From: [Clostridium] innocuum
Lineage (GTDB): Bacteria; Bacillota_I; Bacilli_A; Erysipelotrichales; Erysipelotrichaceae
NCBI GenBank assembly: GCA_012317185.1
Contig: CP048838.1
Span: 4,654,907 to 4,718,906 of the forward strand
DNA: 64,000 bases
Direction: 5' to 3'
Shown here: positions 43,338 through 53,083 of the stretch, in pieces
Layout of the letters: each line of letters begins with the position of its first letter
Position numbering within the stretch: position 1 is the first letter of the stretch
The notes under the pieces: generated by a model
The model's input: only the letters and a program-made list of their open reading frames with translations
Told to the model about the DNA's origin: nothing
Database searches by the model: none
Position numbers and translations under genes: made by a program

Positions 43338-44177
43338 CTAAGCTAAGATTCCAGTTAATCCGCCAATGATACCGATGATTACAATCAGAATAATAATCTT
43401 GATGGAAGTCCATCTTTTCTTCATCAGCCAGTAAACTAACATCGTGAATCCAAATGGCAGAATGCCTGGCATGACAGCATCAAACAGCTGCGTCTGCACA
43501 TTGAATTTTGACCCCGATGTGACAAGCTCCAGACCACAGGAAACTTTTACATAATTGGCAATCAGGCCACCCATAACCATACAGCCCATGACCTGTGCTC
43601 CCAGCAGCAGCTTGTCGAGCAGACCCTTTTCCAGAAAATCCATGATAGCCTCGGAGCCCTGCTGGTAACCGAAGAAGAAGTTTGCGAAGCTGAAGATATA
43701 ACTGATGGCAAGCATCAGAATCAGATATACGATTGCCCCCCAGACGGTACCGGTCAGCGTGATATCAATACAGATTGCCAAAAGGATCGGAATCAGTACC
43801 CCCTGATAAATCGTATCTCCAATACCTGCCAGAGGTCCCATCAGGGATGTTTTTAAGGATGTGATAAATTCACCCGGAATCGGTTCTCCCAGTGATTTCT
43901 GTTCCTCCAGTGCGATTGCCATACCCAGAATACAGGAACCGAATTCGATATGGACATTGAAGAATTCCATTTCACGCTCCATGACCTCTTTCCGTTTTGC
44001 GGCTCCGTCCGGATCATCCTTATATAAATCATCAATCACAGGTACAAAGGTGTGCCCGCAGGCCATACCCATCATTCGTTCATAGTTATAGCAGCACTGA
44101 ACCCAGGTTTCCCAGTTAAAGGCTGCACGGTATAAGTGTTTCTTCGGGATAACGTGTCTTGCTTTTTGTTCTGCCAT
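43338..44177 (-). CDS. PTS mannose-class IID
   Basis: A 279-residue IID. It has the family N-terminus FNWETWVQCCYNYERMMG (about 17-34), the helical cytosolic part and a hydrophobic C-terminal third. IID with IIC forms the channel of the mannose/sorbose/fructose-type PTS. Gene order IIA-IIB-IIC-IID is standard. Substrate not readable. Confidence 0.88.
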   Translation of the reverse strand: MAEQKARHVIPKKHLYRAAFNWETWVQCCYNYERMMGMACGHTFVPVIDDLYKDDPDGAAKRKEVMEREMEFFNVHIEFGSCILGMAIALEEQKSLGEPIPGEFITSLKTSLMGPLAGIGDTIYQGVLIPILLAICIDITLTGTVWGAIVYLILMLAISYIFSFANFFFGYQQGSEAIMDFLEKGLLDKLLLGAQVMGCMVMGGLIANYVKVSCGLELVTSGSKFNVQTQLFDAVMPGILPFGFTMLVYWLMKKRWTSIKIIILIVIIGIIGGLTGILA

Positions 44178-44178
44178 T

Positions 44179-44964
44179 TTAGAAATCCTCCTCTAACTCA
44201 GATTCTTCAGCGATGTTACCTTTTCCGCTGCCCTCTCTGTAACGAACCTGTACATAAACCAATGCGCATAATAAGGACAATACACCAAGCGGCAGCAGTG
44301 CAAGTCCGGAATAGACAGCGACAACAAATCCGATGAACAGAAATACACGGCTTTCCCCTTTAAAGATATACTGCAGTGTGATTGCGATACCCAAGGCAGG
44401 CATCAGACCGCCGATGATCTGGAAAATTTTCAAAGGTGTTCCGGCAAGCATCGTGATGAAGCCCTGAATATAGGTGGCTCCGAAATATGCAGCCAGAGAG
44501 CAAGGAACGATACAGATAACCGCAGCCATGATCTGCGGCAGCAGTACGTTGGCAATCCAGATTTTATTGTATTGTTCTTTTTCAACAAATCTGTCACCGA
44601 TGTGAACGAAGATGGAGTCAAAGGTCATACGGCAATACCATACCAGTGTACCCAGAAGACCGATTGGAACAGCCAGTGCAAGAGCTGTATCGGCATCCAG
44701 ATTACCGGTTATGGCAAATGCAGCCCCCAGTGTTCCTGCCAGTGCCATATCGGCAGGCATGGACCCTCCGGCTGAAATGAATCCTAAATAAACGAGGTTG
44801 ATGGATGCTCCAACCATAGCTCCCGTTAATGCGTCCCCAAGGATGATGCCCGCAATCCATCCGCAGACCAGCGGTCTTTGTACCGTCCATAATCCGACAA
44901 ACGGCAGGTTTGCTTCACCAATCCAATACAGGACCCCCAATAGAATCGCTTGTACTATTGACAT
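44179..44964 (-). CDS. PTS mannose-class IIC
   Basis: A 261-residue, strongly hydrophobic IIC with several membrane helices and the family start MSIVQAILLGVLYWIG and GGSMPADMALAGTLG. It forms the transport channel with IID. It is in one operon with IIB (46 bases upstream) and IID (1 base downstream). Confidence 0.87.
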   Translation of the reverse strand: MSIVQAILLGVLYWIGEANLPFVGLWTVQRPLVCGWIAGIILGDALTGAMVGASINLVYLGFISAGGSMPADMALAGTLGAAFAITGNLDADTALALAVPIGLLGTLVWYCRMTFDSIFVHIGDRFVEKEQYNKIWIANVLLPQIMAAVICIVPCSLAAYFGATYIQGFITMLAGTPLKIFQIIGGLMPALGIAITLQYIFKGESRVFLFIGFVVAVYSGLALLPLGVLSLLCALVYVQVRYREGSGKGNIAEESELEEDF

Positions 44965-45010
44965 AAATTTCTCTCCTCTCTGTTAGTTTTTATGTCCAGC
45001 AGAATCTGTC

Positions 45011-45490
45011 TCATAACAGGTTTGATATATCGACTACCTTCTGCTCAGGTACTAACTGATAATATACATTTACACCCTTCTCGTTTTTCATGCGGCGAAT
45101 GGAATCCACCTCATCCGGACTCGCAGAAACATTGTTGATGAACGGCTTGCGGTCTCCACGGATACCCATACCGCCAAGGCATACCTCTTTGATTTCCACG
45201 CCGCCATCCAGCAGCTGTTCAAAAACGATCGGTGTTTTTGTCAGAACGATAACGCGTTCATTTCCCGGATCCGGCTTCTGAAGTGCCTTAGTTGCGCCTT
45301 CAACAGATAATACGGCAACCTTGGTCCCCTGTGGTGCCAGAGCCATCAGTACCCGTTTGTTGAATTTATCCGCAGCAACAGTATCGTCTACAATGACAAT
45401 TCTGTTTGCACTCAGACTCGGTGTCCAGGCTGTTACGACCTCACCATGAATCAAACGATCATCCACACGTGCTAAAACGATGTTTCGCAT
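45011..45490 (-). CDS. PTS mannose-class IIB
   Basis: A 159-residue IIB (mannose/sorbose class). The phospho-histidine is in VDDRLIHGEVVTAW (H14). It takes phosphate from the IIA at 45472-45912; the two genes overlap by 19 bases, so translation is coupled. Confidence 0.88.
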   Translation of the reverse strand: MRNIVLARVDDRLIHGEVVTAWTPSLSANRIVIVDDTVAADKFNKRVLMALAPQGTKVAVLSVEGATKALQKPDPGNERVIVLTKTPIVFEQLLDGGVEIKEVCLGGMGIRGDRKPFINNVSASPDEVDSIRRMKNEKGVNVYYQLVPEQKVVDISNLL

Positions 45491-45912
45491 TTTTCATCCT
45501 CCTCATTATCAAGCATGTCTGCTAAGTATTTTTTTACATCCTGTACGGTACTGCCTGCCAGCTTCATAGCCTCGTCACATATTTCCGCAGCGCTTTTTCC
45601 GTTTCCTCTCATCAGTAGGATTTCCATCAGCAGGGGAACATTGATTCCTGTTAAATGGTATACATCATATGTGTTCATCAACTGTACAACCGCATTGAAC
45701 GGACTTCCGTAGAACAAATCGGTAAGAACCAGAATTTCTTCTCCCTCATCTGCTTTTGTAAATTCCTTCTCAATATTTTCTTTCAGGATATCCACTCCCT
45801 GATGAGGATACAGACCGACATATGACAGATTCTGCTGTTCGCCTAATACCATTTCCATTGTCTCAAATAATCCCTTGGAAAAAGAACCATGAGATACTAA
45901 GATAACCTTCAT
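45472..45912 (-). CDS. PTS mannose-class IIA
   Basis: A 146-residue IIA. The phospho-histidine is in VSHGSFSKGL (H8). It is the first gene of the PTS block after the kinase gene. Upstream, an intergenic region of about 180 bases has an operator-like palindrome and a cre-like site, so PTS genes probably have their own promoter. Confidence 0.88.
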   Translation of the reverse strand: MKVILVSHGSFSKGLFETMEMVLGEQQNLSYVGLYPHQGVDILKENIEKEFTKADEGEEILVLTDLFYGSPFNAVVQLMNTYDVYHLTGINVPLLMEILLMRGNGKSAAEICDEAMKLAGSTVQDVKKYLADMLDNEEDEKCETSF

Positions 45913-45959
45913 AATACCCTCCTTTCTCTATTCATTTCCAACAGGTGAAAGCACTGCTC

Positions 45960-45973
45960 TGGAAGCGGTTCCA
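45960..45973. promoter_or_regulatory. cre-like site before the mannose-class PTS genes
   Basis: TGGAAGCGGTTCCA, a perfect palindrome matching 12 of 14 cre consensus positions, 47 bases before the IIA start. Position suggests CcpA roadblock repression. Confidence 0.6.
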
Positions 45974-46024
45974 CCATCTGGTTATATTCTATACGATTTC
46001 CTGCAACGTTTTTTATTATGTTAT

Positions 46025-46041
46025 GCGTAATCATTACGTAA
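46025..46041. promoter_or_regulatory. Operator-like palindrome GCGTAATCATTACGTAA
   Basis: Contains GTAAT-C-ATTAC. It resembles the two sites at 49611-49658 in the regulator's divergent region, so the same PRD regulator could bind here before the PTS block. Confidence 0.5.
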
Positions 46042-46093
46042 CCGATTTTTTTACGGAGTTCATATTGATTATGCAATTTTATAATTTTTTAAT

Positions 46094-47551
46094 TCACTCC
46101 TGCATAATATTCTTCAGTGCACTGTACATACGCTTATATTTTTTATATTGCCGATCGTATGCGTCAGTGAGTACTTTTTTCGCAGCATACACCTTCCCCT
46201 GTCCGATACAGGCTTCCTTTTCCGATACACCGTCTGCCAGCGCAGCCAGAAGTGCCGCTCCATATCCCGGGGTTGCACTTTCGGTAACGACCTTTAGCTC
46301 TGTATGGAGAATATTCGCCATAATCTGCATCCAGACAGGACTTCTTGTACCCCCGCCATTGATTTGTATGCGGGAAGGCCATTGTGCAAGCTTCATACTT
46401 TCAAGAACCTCGCGGATAGCGTAGCTTACCCCCTCGAAAACAGCCTGTGTCATATCCTCCCGTCTTGTTTCAAAACTCAGCCCGACAAATGCTCCCCTTA
46501 CGCAAAGATCATGATACATAAGTTTATCCCCTGTGATGTGCGGGAAAAACAATACACTGTTTTTTCCGAAGCGATCAGATGAAATAAGCTGCTGATCCAC
46601 AGCCATATCATCTGTCTTCACGATATTTTCCACCCACCATTTATGAGTTCCCCCTGCTGAACGAACCGTTCCCTGTACGATATTGACAAACTGTGTATGA
46701 TCCGCATTGAATAGAACATTCTTACCTTTTCCTTCGAAGTCCATATCCCTTTTCGGCATAATTACAACTCCGGATGTTCCCAGCGAAATAACCGGTTCCT
46801 TCCGGTTCAGTATCCCCATAGCCACTGCATTTGCCGGATTATCTCCCGTTCCGGCAATGACACGGATGTCATGATTCACCTTCAGCTGTTCACAGAGTGT
46901 CTGTTGAAGTGTTCCGACCACATCGCAGCTGGCATACAGCGGTCCCAGACAGCTTTCTTCAATACCAAGCCTATCCAGCATATACACTGACCATTTCTTT
47001 GTGGCAATATCATATAATGAGCTTGTGGATGCTTCACAGTAATCCATACTGTACTGCCCCGTTAATTTATATACGATATATGCATACGGTGTCATGATTT
47101 TATGAATACGCGCAAAGCTTTGTGGCTCATGCTCTTTGATCCAGAGTGTATTCACTGCCGGACTTCCCGGTGACAATATTTCAGCGATATGGCGTGTTTC
47201 CTCCCTTTGTGTGCATTCCGTACGCAGTTCCTCAACCAAACCGGCCGTTCGTAAATCTGTCCACATGATGGCATTGCGCACAGCTTCTCCGTTTTTATCC
47301 AGAAATACAGTCGTATGCATCTGTCCCGTAACACCGATTACGGAAACCTCCTGCGGATTACATCTGGCAAAGATATCATGCAGTCCCTTCATTACAGCCT
47401 GCATCCATACGTCTGGATCAATTTCCCGCCAGCCCTCCTGCGGCTGCAGGATTGTATAACCATAGCTGTTTTCGTATACGATTGACCGACGGGTATCCAT
47501 CAGTGTAGTTTTTAATGCGGATGTACCTATATCAAGTCCTATATAATACAC
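46094..47551 (-). CDS. FGGY-family carbohydrate kinase (xylulokinase-like)
   Basis: A 485-residue FGGY kinase. Landmarks are IGLDIGTSALKTTLMD (N-terminal phosphate loop), VTGQMHTTVFLD, IMWTDLRTAG, AGTGDNPANAVAMG and the C-terminal INGGGTRSPVWMQIMA. The closest-looking group is xylulokinase (XylB), phosphorylating a ketopentose or similar sugar. In a locus with a PTS it suggests a second, non-phosphorylated substrate or intermediate that must be phosphorylated inside. It follows the aldolase gene by 15 bases. Confidence 0.85.
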   Translation of the reverse strand: MYYIGLDIGTSALKTTLMDTRRSIVYENSYGYTILQPQEGWREIDPDVWMQAVMKGLHDIFARCNPQEVSVIGVTGQMHTTVFLDKNGEAVRNAIMWTDLRTAGLVEELRTECTQREETRHIAEILSPGSPAVNTLWIKEHEPQSFARIHKIMTPYAYIVYKLTGQYSMDYCEASTSSLYDIATKKWSVYMLDRLGIEESCLGPLYASCDVVGTLQQTLCEQLKVNHDIRVIAGTGDNPANAVAMGILNRKEPVISLGTSGVVIMPKRDMDFEGKGKNVLFNADHTQFVNIVQGTVRSAGGTHKWWVENIVKTDDMAVDQQLISSDRFGKNSVLFFPHITGDKLMYHDLCVRGAFVGLSFETRREDMTQAVFEGVSYAIREVLESMKLAQWPSRIQINGGGTRSPVWMQIMANILHTELKVVTESATPGYGAALLAALADGVSEKEACIGQGKVYAAKKVLTDAYDRQYKKYKRMYSALKNIMQE

Positions 47552-47566
47552 AGAATCAATCCCTTC

Positions 47567-48412
47567 CTATGATTCCTTCAGCCCGTTGATGATCAAAACG
47601 AGATCAGCAGCTGTTTTGCTGACATTCTCCACTGCCTTTGCACTGAGACCATACAGATTAGCTTCGTTATGATTCTTTTCATAAGCCTCTCCAAATGTCT
47701 GAATGAATGCCCTGCGCAGATCCGAACCGTAATTCACCTTGATCATGTTATAGTCCCGCATCTGTTTTACCTGATCAAACGGAATACCGGAGCCGCCATG
47801 CAGCACAAGCGGAACAGGTGAAACTTCCGCAATCCTTTTCAGCAGTGCAAGATCAATCTTCGCCACAGCATCAAGACCATGTACATTTCCGATGGAAACG
47901 GCCAGAATATCACACCCGGAGCGCTCCACAAATTCTTTTACCAGTGCAGGATCCGTTTTACAGTCTGCCTCATTTACATCATCATCCTCTTTTCCCATGA
48001 TAGCTCCCAGCTCTGCTTCCACCGGAACATGATAGAAATGACAGTATTCCACTGTTTTCTGTACCTCTTTTATATTTTCTTCGAAATTCAGATGGGAAGC
48101 ATCCACCATGATGGAGGTAAAGCCCGCATCCACACATGCCTTAACATCATCAAAGCTTTTTCCATGATCCAGATGCAGCCCGACTGGTGTATCTGTCCCC
48201 TTTAAAAACTCTCTCATCATATAAGCAATCACTTCCGGATTTGATAAATGCAGGTTGTTGGAGGATATCTGTACCATACCCGGGAGGTGAACAGCATTCA
48301 ATCCCTTTATAATCGCCTTTGTCATTTCCAGATTCGTCGTGTTGAATGCCGGCAGAAGAAGCTTTTTTTCCTTTGCGTATGCTAGCAGATCAAAACCATT
48401 TACAATTTTCAT
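47567..48412 (-). CDS. Class II aldolase family protein, divergent type
   Basis: A 281-residue zinc aldolase with HLDHGKS (D, H), AELGAIMG, NVHG and VLHGGSGI. It is clearly more distant from the aldolases at 301 and 41210 than they are from each other (LHLDHGKS versus VHLDHGV; IGNVHG versus FGTVHG), and nearer to canonical fructose/tagatose-bisphosphate aldolases. It lies between the kinase and dehydrogenase copy B. Confidence 0.88.
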   Translation of the reverse strand: MKIVNGFDLLAYAKEKKLLLPAFNTTNLEMTKAIIKGLNAVHLPGMVQISSNNLHLSNPEVIAYMMREFLKGTDTPVGLHLDHGKSFDDVKACVDAGFTSIMVDASHLNFEENIKEVQKTVEYCHFYHVPVEAELGAIMGKEDDDVNEADCKTDPALVKEFVERSGCDILAVSIGNVHGLDAVAKIDLALLKRIAEVSPVPLVLHGGSGIPFDQVKQMRDYNMIKVNYGSDLRRAFIQTFGEAYEKNHNEANLYGLSAKAVENVSKTAADLVLIINGLKES

Positions 48413-48425
48413 ATTCGTTCCTCCC

Positions 48426-49469
48426 TTATTCTGAAAATTTCACTAATACCTTAAAGGTTTCCGGACGCATGGCAGCTTCCAGCGCTTCCTTAATGTCAGT
48501 ATAGTCATACACCTTTTCAATCAGCGGTTTTACATCTATGATTCCTTTGGCAATGCAGTCTACCGCCTGTGCAAAGGAGCGTACCGTCGGACTGACCGTA
48601 CCGGTAATCCGGATTTCCTGAGAATGCAGACGCCCCGCATCCACAAGAATCGGTTCATTGGGATGAATCGAGCTGAACATGTTAACAAGACCGCTCTTGG
48701 CACACATATCGATTGCCTGTTTGGCTACTGCGGGTATCGCCGTAGTATTGTATACAACATTTACACCGCGTCCGTTTGTCAGCTGCTTTATCTTCTCCAC
48801 AGGATCACTTTCCACAGGGTCAATCACTGCATCTGCCCCAAGTTCAAGTGCAAGCTTTCGGCGATCTGCACTTGTCTCGCTGACAATGACGCTTGCGCCC
48901 TGCCGCTTTGCACACAGAACATGAAGCAGTCCCATGACTCCGCCACCGATAATCACAACATCATCCCCCATGCGTATTCCGGTTTTATTGATGCTGTTGA
49001 TCACACAGGCAAGCGGTTCTGTAAATGCTGCCAGTTCATCCGGCGTATCATTTGGTACCATATGCAGATGACGTGCTTTTACCGCAATGTATTCGGCAAA
49101 CCCGAAGTATCCGGAAATACCTCCTTCGTTATAAAAGGTTTTTCCGCTTTCCGCTGAATCACAGATATTTTCATGTTCATGCTTACAGTTGTAGCAGACA
49201 CCGCATTCGTCTATAATGTAATTCACCACTTTTTGACCAATATGGAATATTCCGTTATCAACATCTTTTCCAAGCTTTTCAATCACCCCGGCATATTCAT
49301 GCCCGCCGATACGCGGATACGTATATCTGGAGCCTTTGTAATCCCGGACATCATTTGTACAAATTCCAGCGACAGTAACTCTCAGTAACACTTCATCGTC
49401 TTTTGGTTCAGGAATGGGAAGTTCTTTGATACGAACATCATACGGTTTCTCTAACACACAAGCTTTCAT
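48426..49469 (-). CDS. Zn-dependent polyol dehydrogenase, copy B
   Basis: A 347-residue medium-chain dehydrogenase. Catalytic zinc: GICTNDVRD and GGHEYAGVIE; structural cysteines DECGVCYNCKHEHENIC; glycine motif VIIGGGVMGLLHVLC. Nearly identical in layout to copy A; a long patch of shared words (FSSIHPNEPILVDAGRLHSQE) shows recent duplication. First gene of the minus-strand operon, next to the divergent regulator. Confidence 0.87.
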   Translation of the reverse strand: MKACVLEKPYDVRIKELPIPEPKDDEVLLRVTVAGICTNDVRDYKGSRYTYPRIGGHEYAGVIEKLGKDVDNGIFHIGQKVVNYIIDECGVCYNCKHEHENICDSAESGKTFYNEGGISGYFGFAEYIAVKARHLHMVPNDTPDELAAFTEPLACVINSINKTGIRMGDDVVIIGGGVMGLLHVLCAKRQGASVIVSETSADRRKLALELGADAVIDPVESDPVEKIKQLTNGRGVNVVYNTTAIPAVAKQAIDMCAKSGLVNMFSSIHPNEPILVDAGRLHSQEIRITGTVSPTVRSFAQAVDCIAKGIIDVKPLIEKVYDYTDIKEALEAAMRPETFKVLVKFSE

Positions 49470-49567
49470 ATTTCCTCCTTTTTCTCGGCAGGCATTTTTT
49501 ATAATTCAAAAAGCCTTACCGTCTGTCTTACAATTCCATTATAAATAAATTCAAATGCGTAGGTTTC

Positions 49568-49658
49568 GGATAATTGCGGAGTAATTATGAAGTCATCCAC
49601 AGGGTATTCTTGCGTATCAATTACGCAAAAGACAATTTTTTTCGTAATTGATAATACG
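49568..49658. promoter_or_regulatory. Paired operator-like sites in the divergent regulator region
   Basis: GCGTATCAATTACGC (49612-49626) and its inverted relative CGTAATTGATAATACG (49643-49658), spaced by 16 bases. A third weaker palindrome, TAATTGCGGAGTAATTA, lies at 49571-49587. Likely binding sites for the regulator encoded at 49749. Confidence 0.6.
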
Positions 49659-49748
49659 GTATGATGTACTTGCTTGCATAGGGTGGGGACTATGTTTCAA
49701 TTTGTTTTGAATACACAAGGAAAGGAGAAGTGAAATCCTTTAGACAGT

Positions 49749-51686
49749 TTGGGTTTCATAGTGATAAGAATGCTAACAAAAAGACAATCCAGTATTTTTT
49801 TAGAGCTTTGCGAAAAAGTTGGTGAATACTATAAAGCAAACTATTTTTCGGATAAATTTAACATCAGTCTGCGTACCATCCAAAATGATATCAAGGCAAT
49901 AAAAGAGGACACTGCTTCTTTATCTGATATATTCATAATTGATTCCAGAGTACCCTTCGGTACCAGAATTAAGATTCTGGACCGAGAGCGTTTTGCTCAC
50001 TATCTCAATGATCTGAAAATGCAGTCGGATAAATACAATATCAATTACAGAGATGATCGTATTTATAAGCTGTTAAACTTTCTGCTGAGCCAGAGAAAAA
50101 GCATTTCCCTGACAAAATGTGCAGATTATATCTATGTGTCAAAATCCACACTGACCAGTGATTTAAAAGAGCTGGAAAAAACATTGTCCAAATTCTCCTT
50201 ACGTCTGATTCAGACAAAGGGTTATATATGGATAGACGGGCTGGAACGGGATAAGCGCATCTGTCTGATGGATGTCAGCTATGCATACCATCCCATGATA
50301 CCAAGCAAGCTGATATCCGATACGGAGGCTGTTCATGTGGAATTCATAAGAAAGACTTTGATGAAGGAGCTGCTGGAGAAACAGTATCCGATTTCCGATG
50401 TTGAGTTTCAGAATATTATTATCTGGCTGAATATATCCATACGGAGAATCACCAACTTCTTTTATCTGAATGATGAGGATATTGACGGTGAGGGTACCTA
50501 TGACACGGAAATTAAAATCGCAGGGAATATCTTTGAGCGGATTGAAACAAAATATCTGATCCGTGTACCACAGACAGAAATCAATTTTCTGGCAATGTAT
50601 ATTAACAATCACAGTAATTTCAGCAATACTGATTATATATCAGAGGATCTGAATACATTTATTCTGCATGCGCTGCAGAGAATACATGAATCCTATCCGA
50701 CGGATTTCACACATGATGTAAACCTGCGTATTTCACTGGCTTTGCATTGTGTTCCCCTGATATCCAGAGCACGCAACAATGTACAGATCAAGAATGAAAT
50801 GCTGGATTATATCAAGCAGAGCTTTCCCTATGCATTTGATATTGCCACATATTTCTCCTACCTGTTATCAGAGCGCTATACATGTAAAATCAAAGAAAGC
50901 GAAACCGCCTTTCTTGCCATCTATTTCAATAAAAGCATCAATGAGTATTCTGTCTTAAAGGGCAACAAACGAGTATGTATCATAACGAACCTGAAGCGTT
51001 CTGAATATTTCCTTCTGGAACAGTTTCTGTATGATAAATTTCAGAAATATATCGTATCCATCACCTTCGTTTCCTCGAATGAATTGGATGATCTCGATTT
51101 GGATGCATACGATTTGTTCTTCTCAACCGAGGATAACAGGGCGACTGAATCCGGACTGGCGACAAAAATTGCATTCTTTCCCGATTCCAATGAGCTGGAG
51201 AAAATCAAGGTACGTATAGAAGGCTTTAAAAATGTTGAGGATATCATGAAGCTGTTTGATCCAAAGCTGTTTTTTGTAAAAGATTTCACAGAAAAGGAAG
51301 AAATTCAAACGTGTCTTGTCCATGCGGCATCTGACTTGTATAAGCTGGACAATCTCGCCGAGGAAATCGAACTGCGGGAGGAATTTGGTTCCACCTACTT
51401 CGGCAATGGAATCGCAATCCTTCATCCCATGCATCTGCTGACGGATGATTCCTTTATCGGCGAAATCATCCTCAAAAAGCCGGCAGTCTGGGATACTGAA
51501 GGGAATCATGTGAATCTGATTTTTCTGGTATGTATTCAGAAAAATAATCTGGAAGCCTTTCGTGCCTGGGATTATCTTTCTCCCTTACTGTTCAATAATG
51601 AATTCAAACAGGAAATTCTGTCTGTTGAGGATTACGATGATTTCAAACGGATATGTGAAGAAAATCTGAAATCGCATATATTATAG
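49749..51686 (+). CDS. MtlR/BglG-type PRD transcriptional regulator
   Basis: A 645-residue regulator: HTH (about 1-60), second HTH (about 100-165), two PRDs (about 200-410), a IIB-like domain without its cysteine (IITNLKRSEYFL) and a IIA-like domain with GNGIAILHPMHL (histidine kept). It is divergent from the polyol operon and followed by three plus-strand genes. Probably activates the operon at 39016-49469. The start at 49749 has no strong ribosome-binding site; an in-frame ATG at 49770 is a plausible alternative. Confidence 0.87.
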   Translation: MGFIVIRMLTKRQSSIFLELCEKVGEYYKANYFSDKFNISLRTIQNDIKAIKEDTASLSDIFIIDSRVPFGTRIKILDRERFAHYLNDLKMQSDKYNINYRDDRIYKLLNFLLSQRKSISLTKCADYIYVSKSTLTSDLKELEKTLSKFSLRLIQTKGYIWIDGLERDKRICLMDVSYAYHPMIPSKLISDTEAVHVEFIRKTLMKELLEKQYPISDVEFQNIIIWLNISIRRITNFFYLNDEDIDGEGTYDTEIKIAGNIFERIETKYLIRVPQTEINFLAMYINNHSNFSNTDYISEDLNTFILHALQRIHESYPTDFTHDVNLRISLALHCVPLISRARNNVQIKNEMLDYIKQSFPYAFDIATYFSYLLSERYTCKIKESETAFLAIYFNKSINEYSVLKGNKRVCIITNLKRSEYFLLEQFLYDKFQKYIVSITFVSSNELDDLDLDAYDLFFSTEDNRATESGLATKIAFFPDSNELEKIKVRIEGFKNVEDIMKLFDPKLFFVKDFTEKEEIQTCLVHAASDLYKLDNLAEEIELREEFGSTYFGNGIAILHPMHLLTDDSFIGEIILKKPAVWDTEGNHVNLIFLVCIQKNNLEAFRAWDYLSPLLFNNEFKQEILSVEDYDDFKRICEENLKSHIL

Positions 51687-51698
51687 GAGGAGCATCAT

Positions 51699-52367
51699 AT
51701 GACATTTACATTTCTGATTACCGCTGCTGTTCTTATCATACTGCTGATTATTCCGCAGATAATGAAACGAGTCGTATATAAAAAATTGACAGGATATCTG
51801 TCAGAAAGAGATTATGAACGATTTGAAAAGCTGCTGGACGGATTCGCCTGTATATTTTCCTTCAAGCCCTACAATCGGGAGTACATGCGGTTAAATTCCT
51901 ATTTCATGCAGGGTGATAAAAGGAAAATTGAGGCACAGCTCGATACTATTTTCAGTAAAATGAAAATGAGAGATCAGCAAAAGGCAGCCGCTGCCAGACA
52001 GGGATTTTATTTCTATATGGAAAATCAGAAGTTTAAGAAAGCAGAAAGCATGCTGCATATCTGTCGAAAGGCTGATAAAAATACCGCAGAGCTTCATACG
52101 ATGGAAATGATGTACAGTATTCTCGCACTGAAAAAGAGTGAGTATATAGAGGAAATCAGAGAGAGGCTGGAACCGATGAAGAAAATGCCGGATGCTTTTA
52201 CCAATGATGCAAAGCGTGTACGTATCGGTATTTTTGAATATCTGCTCGGTCTGCAGTATACGTATCTCTGTAATAAAAAATTAAGCAAAACCTATTTGAC
52301 CTCCGCACTGAAAAACTGCCGGAATACACCCTATGAGTATGAGATCAAAAAGCTGTTGAAGGCATGA
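51699..52367 (+). CDS. Unknown protein with N-terminal membrane anchor and helical repeats
   Basis: A 222-residue protein: one membrane helix (about 3-22), then helical, charged sequence with TPR-like pairs. No family recognised. It follows the regulator by 12 bases (GGAGG before the start) and overlaps the epimerase-like gene by 4 bases, so all three are co-transcribed. Possibly a scaffold on the membrane face; function unknown. Confidence 0.65.
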   Translation: MTFTFLITAAVLIILLIIPQIMKRVVYKKLTGYLSERDYERFEKLLDGFACIFSFKPYNREYMRLNSYFMQGDKRKIEAQLDTIFSKMKMRDQQKAAAARQGFYFYMENQKFKKAESMLHICRKADKNTAELHTMEMMYSILALKKSEYIEEIRERLEPMKKMPDAFTNDAKRVRIGIFEYLLGLQYTYLCNKKLSKTYLTSALKNCRNTPYEYEIKKLLKA

Positions 52368-53083
52368 CCATGAAGCTGACGACAACAGAATTCAGTTTTA
52401 ATGCATCCTTGTCCTGTATTGATCTTGGACATATTGCTGAGAGTATGGAGGAAATCAATCAATCTCGTATTAAAAGTCTTCACTATGACATGGTGGATGG
52501 TCAGTTTAATGAATGCTTCATTTTCGGTGATCTCATGCTGAAGGTATTTCGCAGCTATACTAAATTGCCGATTACGGTGCATCTGGCCTGTAGAAACCCG
52601 ATTCCATATATTAAGCCCTGTATAGCAAACGGAGCAGATTATATTGCGATTCATTATGAGGCGGATATCGATATAGAAAAAGCTTTTCAAACAGTACGTG
52701 ATTTTGGAGCAAAGCCTGTCCTTGCCTTTCGCTGTGATACACCGGTACCAGAAGATTTCATTAAAGTCTCTGAGCATGCGGAGTGGATTTTGAAACTAAG
52801 TGTCCAACCCGGTTTTTCAGGACAGACCTTTCAAGAGGAGGCAGTTCGCCATATAGAAAAAATGCATCAGCTGCTTATGACAGCAGAGCTTGACAGGGTG
52901 ATCGAAGTTGATGGAAATATTCATACAGGGACCATACAGAAATGTGCAAAGGCGGGGGCAACGATGTTTACAGGAGGAACCTCCGGCTTATGTAATCATA
53001 AGCATTCCATTGATGAAAGCATCGTGCTTCTCGAACAGGCCATCGTTGCAGGAGGAAATTCAAATGGCATTGACTATGAATGA
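52364..53083 (+). CDS. Ribulose-phosphate 3-epimerase-like protein
   Basis: A 239-residue (beta/alpha)8 epimerase. All four metal-ligand positions of the family are present: LHYDMVDG (H, D), TVHLA (H) and VEVDGNI-like IEVDGNI (D). PGFSGQTF is also typical. It is rather diverged from housekeeping Rpe and resembles the allulose-6-phosphate/ketohexose-phosphate epimerase group. It is likely to interconvert a keto-sugar phosphate of the locus. The overlap with the preceding gene is ATGA. Confidence 0.8.
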   Translation: MTMKLTTTEFSFNASLSCIDLGHIAESMEEINQSRIKSLHYDMVDGQFNECFIFGDLMLKVFRSYTKLPITVHLACRNPIPYIKPCIANGADYIAIHYEADIDIEKAFQTVRDFGAKPVLAFRCDTPVPEDFIKVSEHAEWILKLSVQPGFSGQTFQEEAVRHIEKMHQLLMTAELDRVIEVDGNIHTGTIQKCAKAGATMFTGGTSGLCNHKHSIDESIVLLEQAIVAGGNSNGIDYE

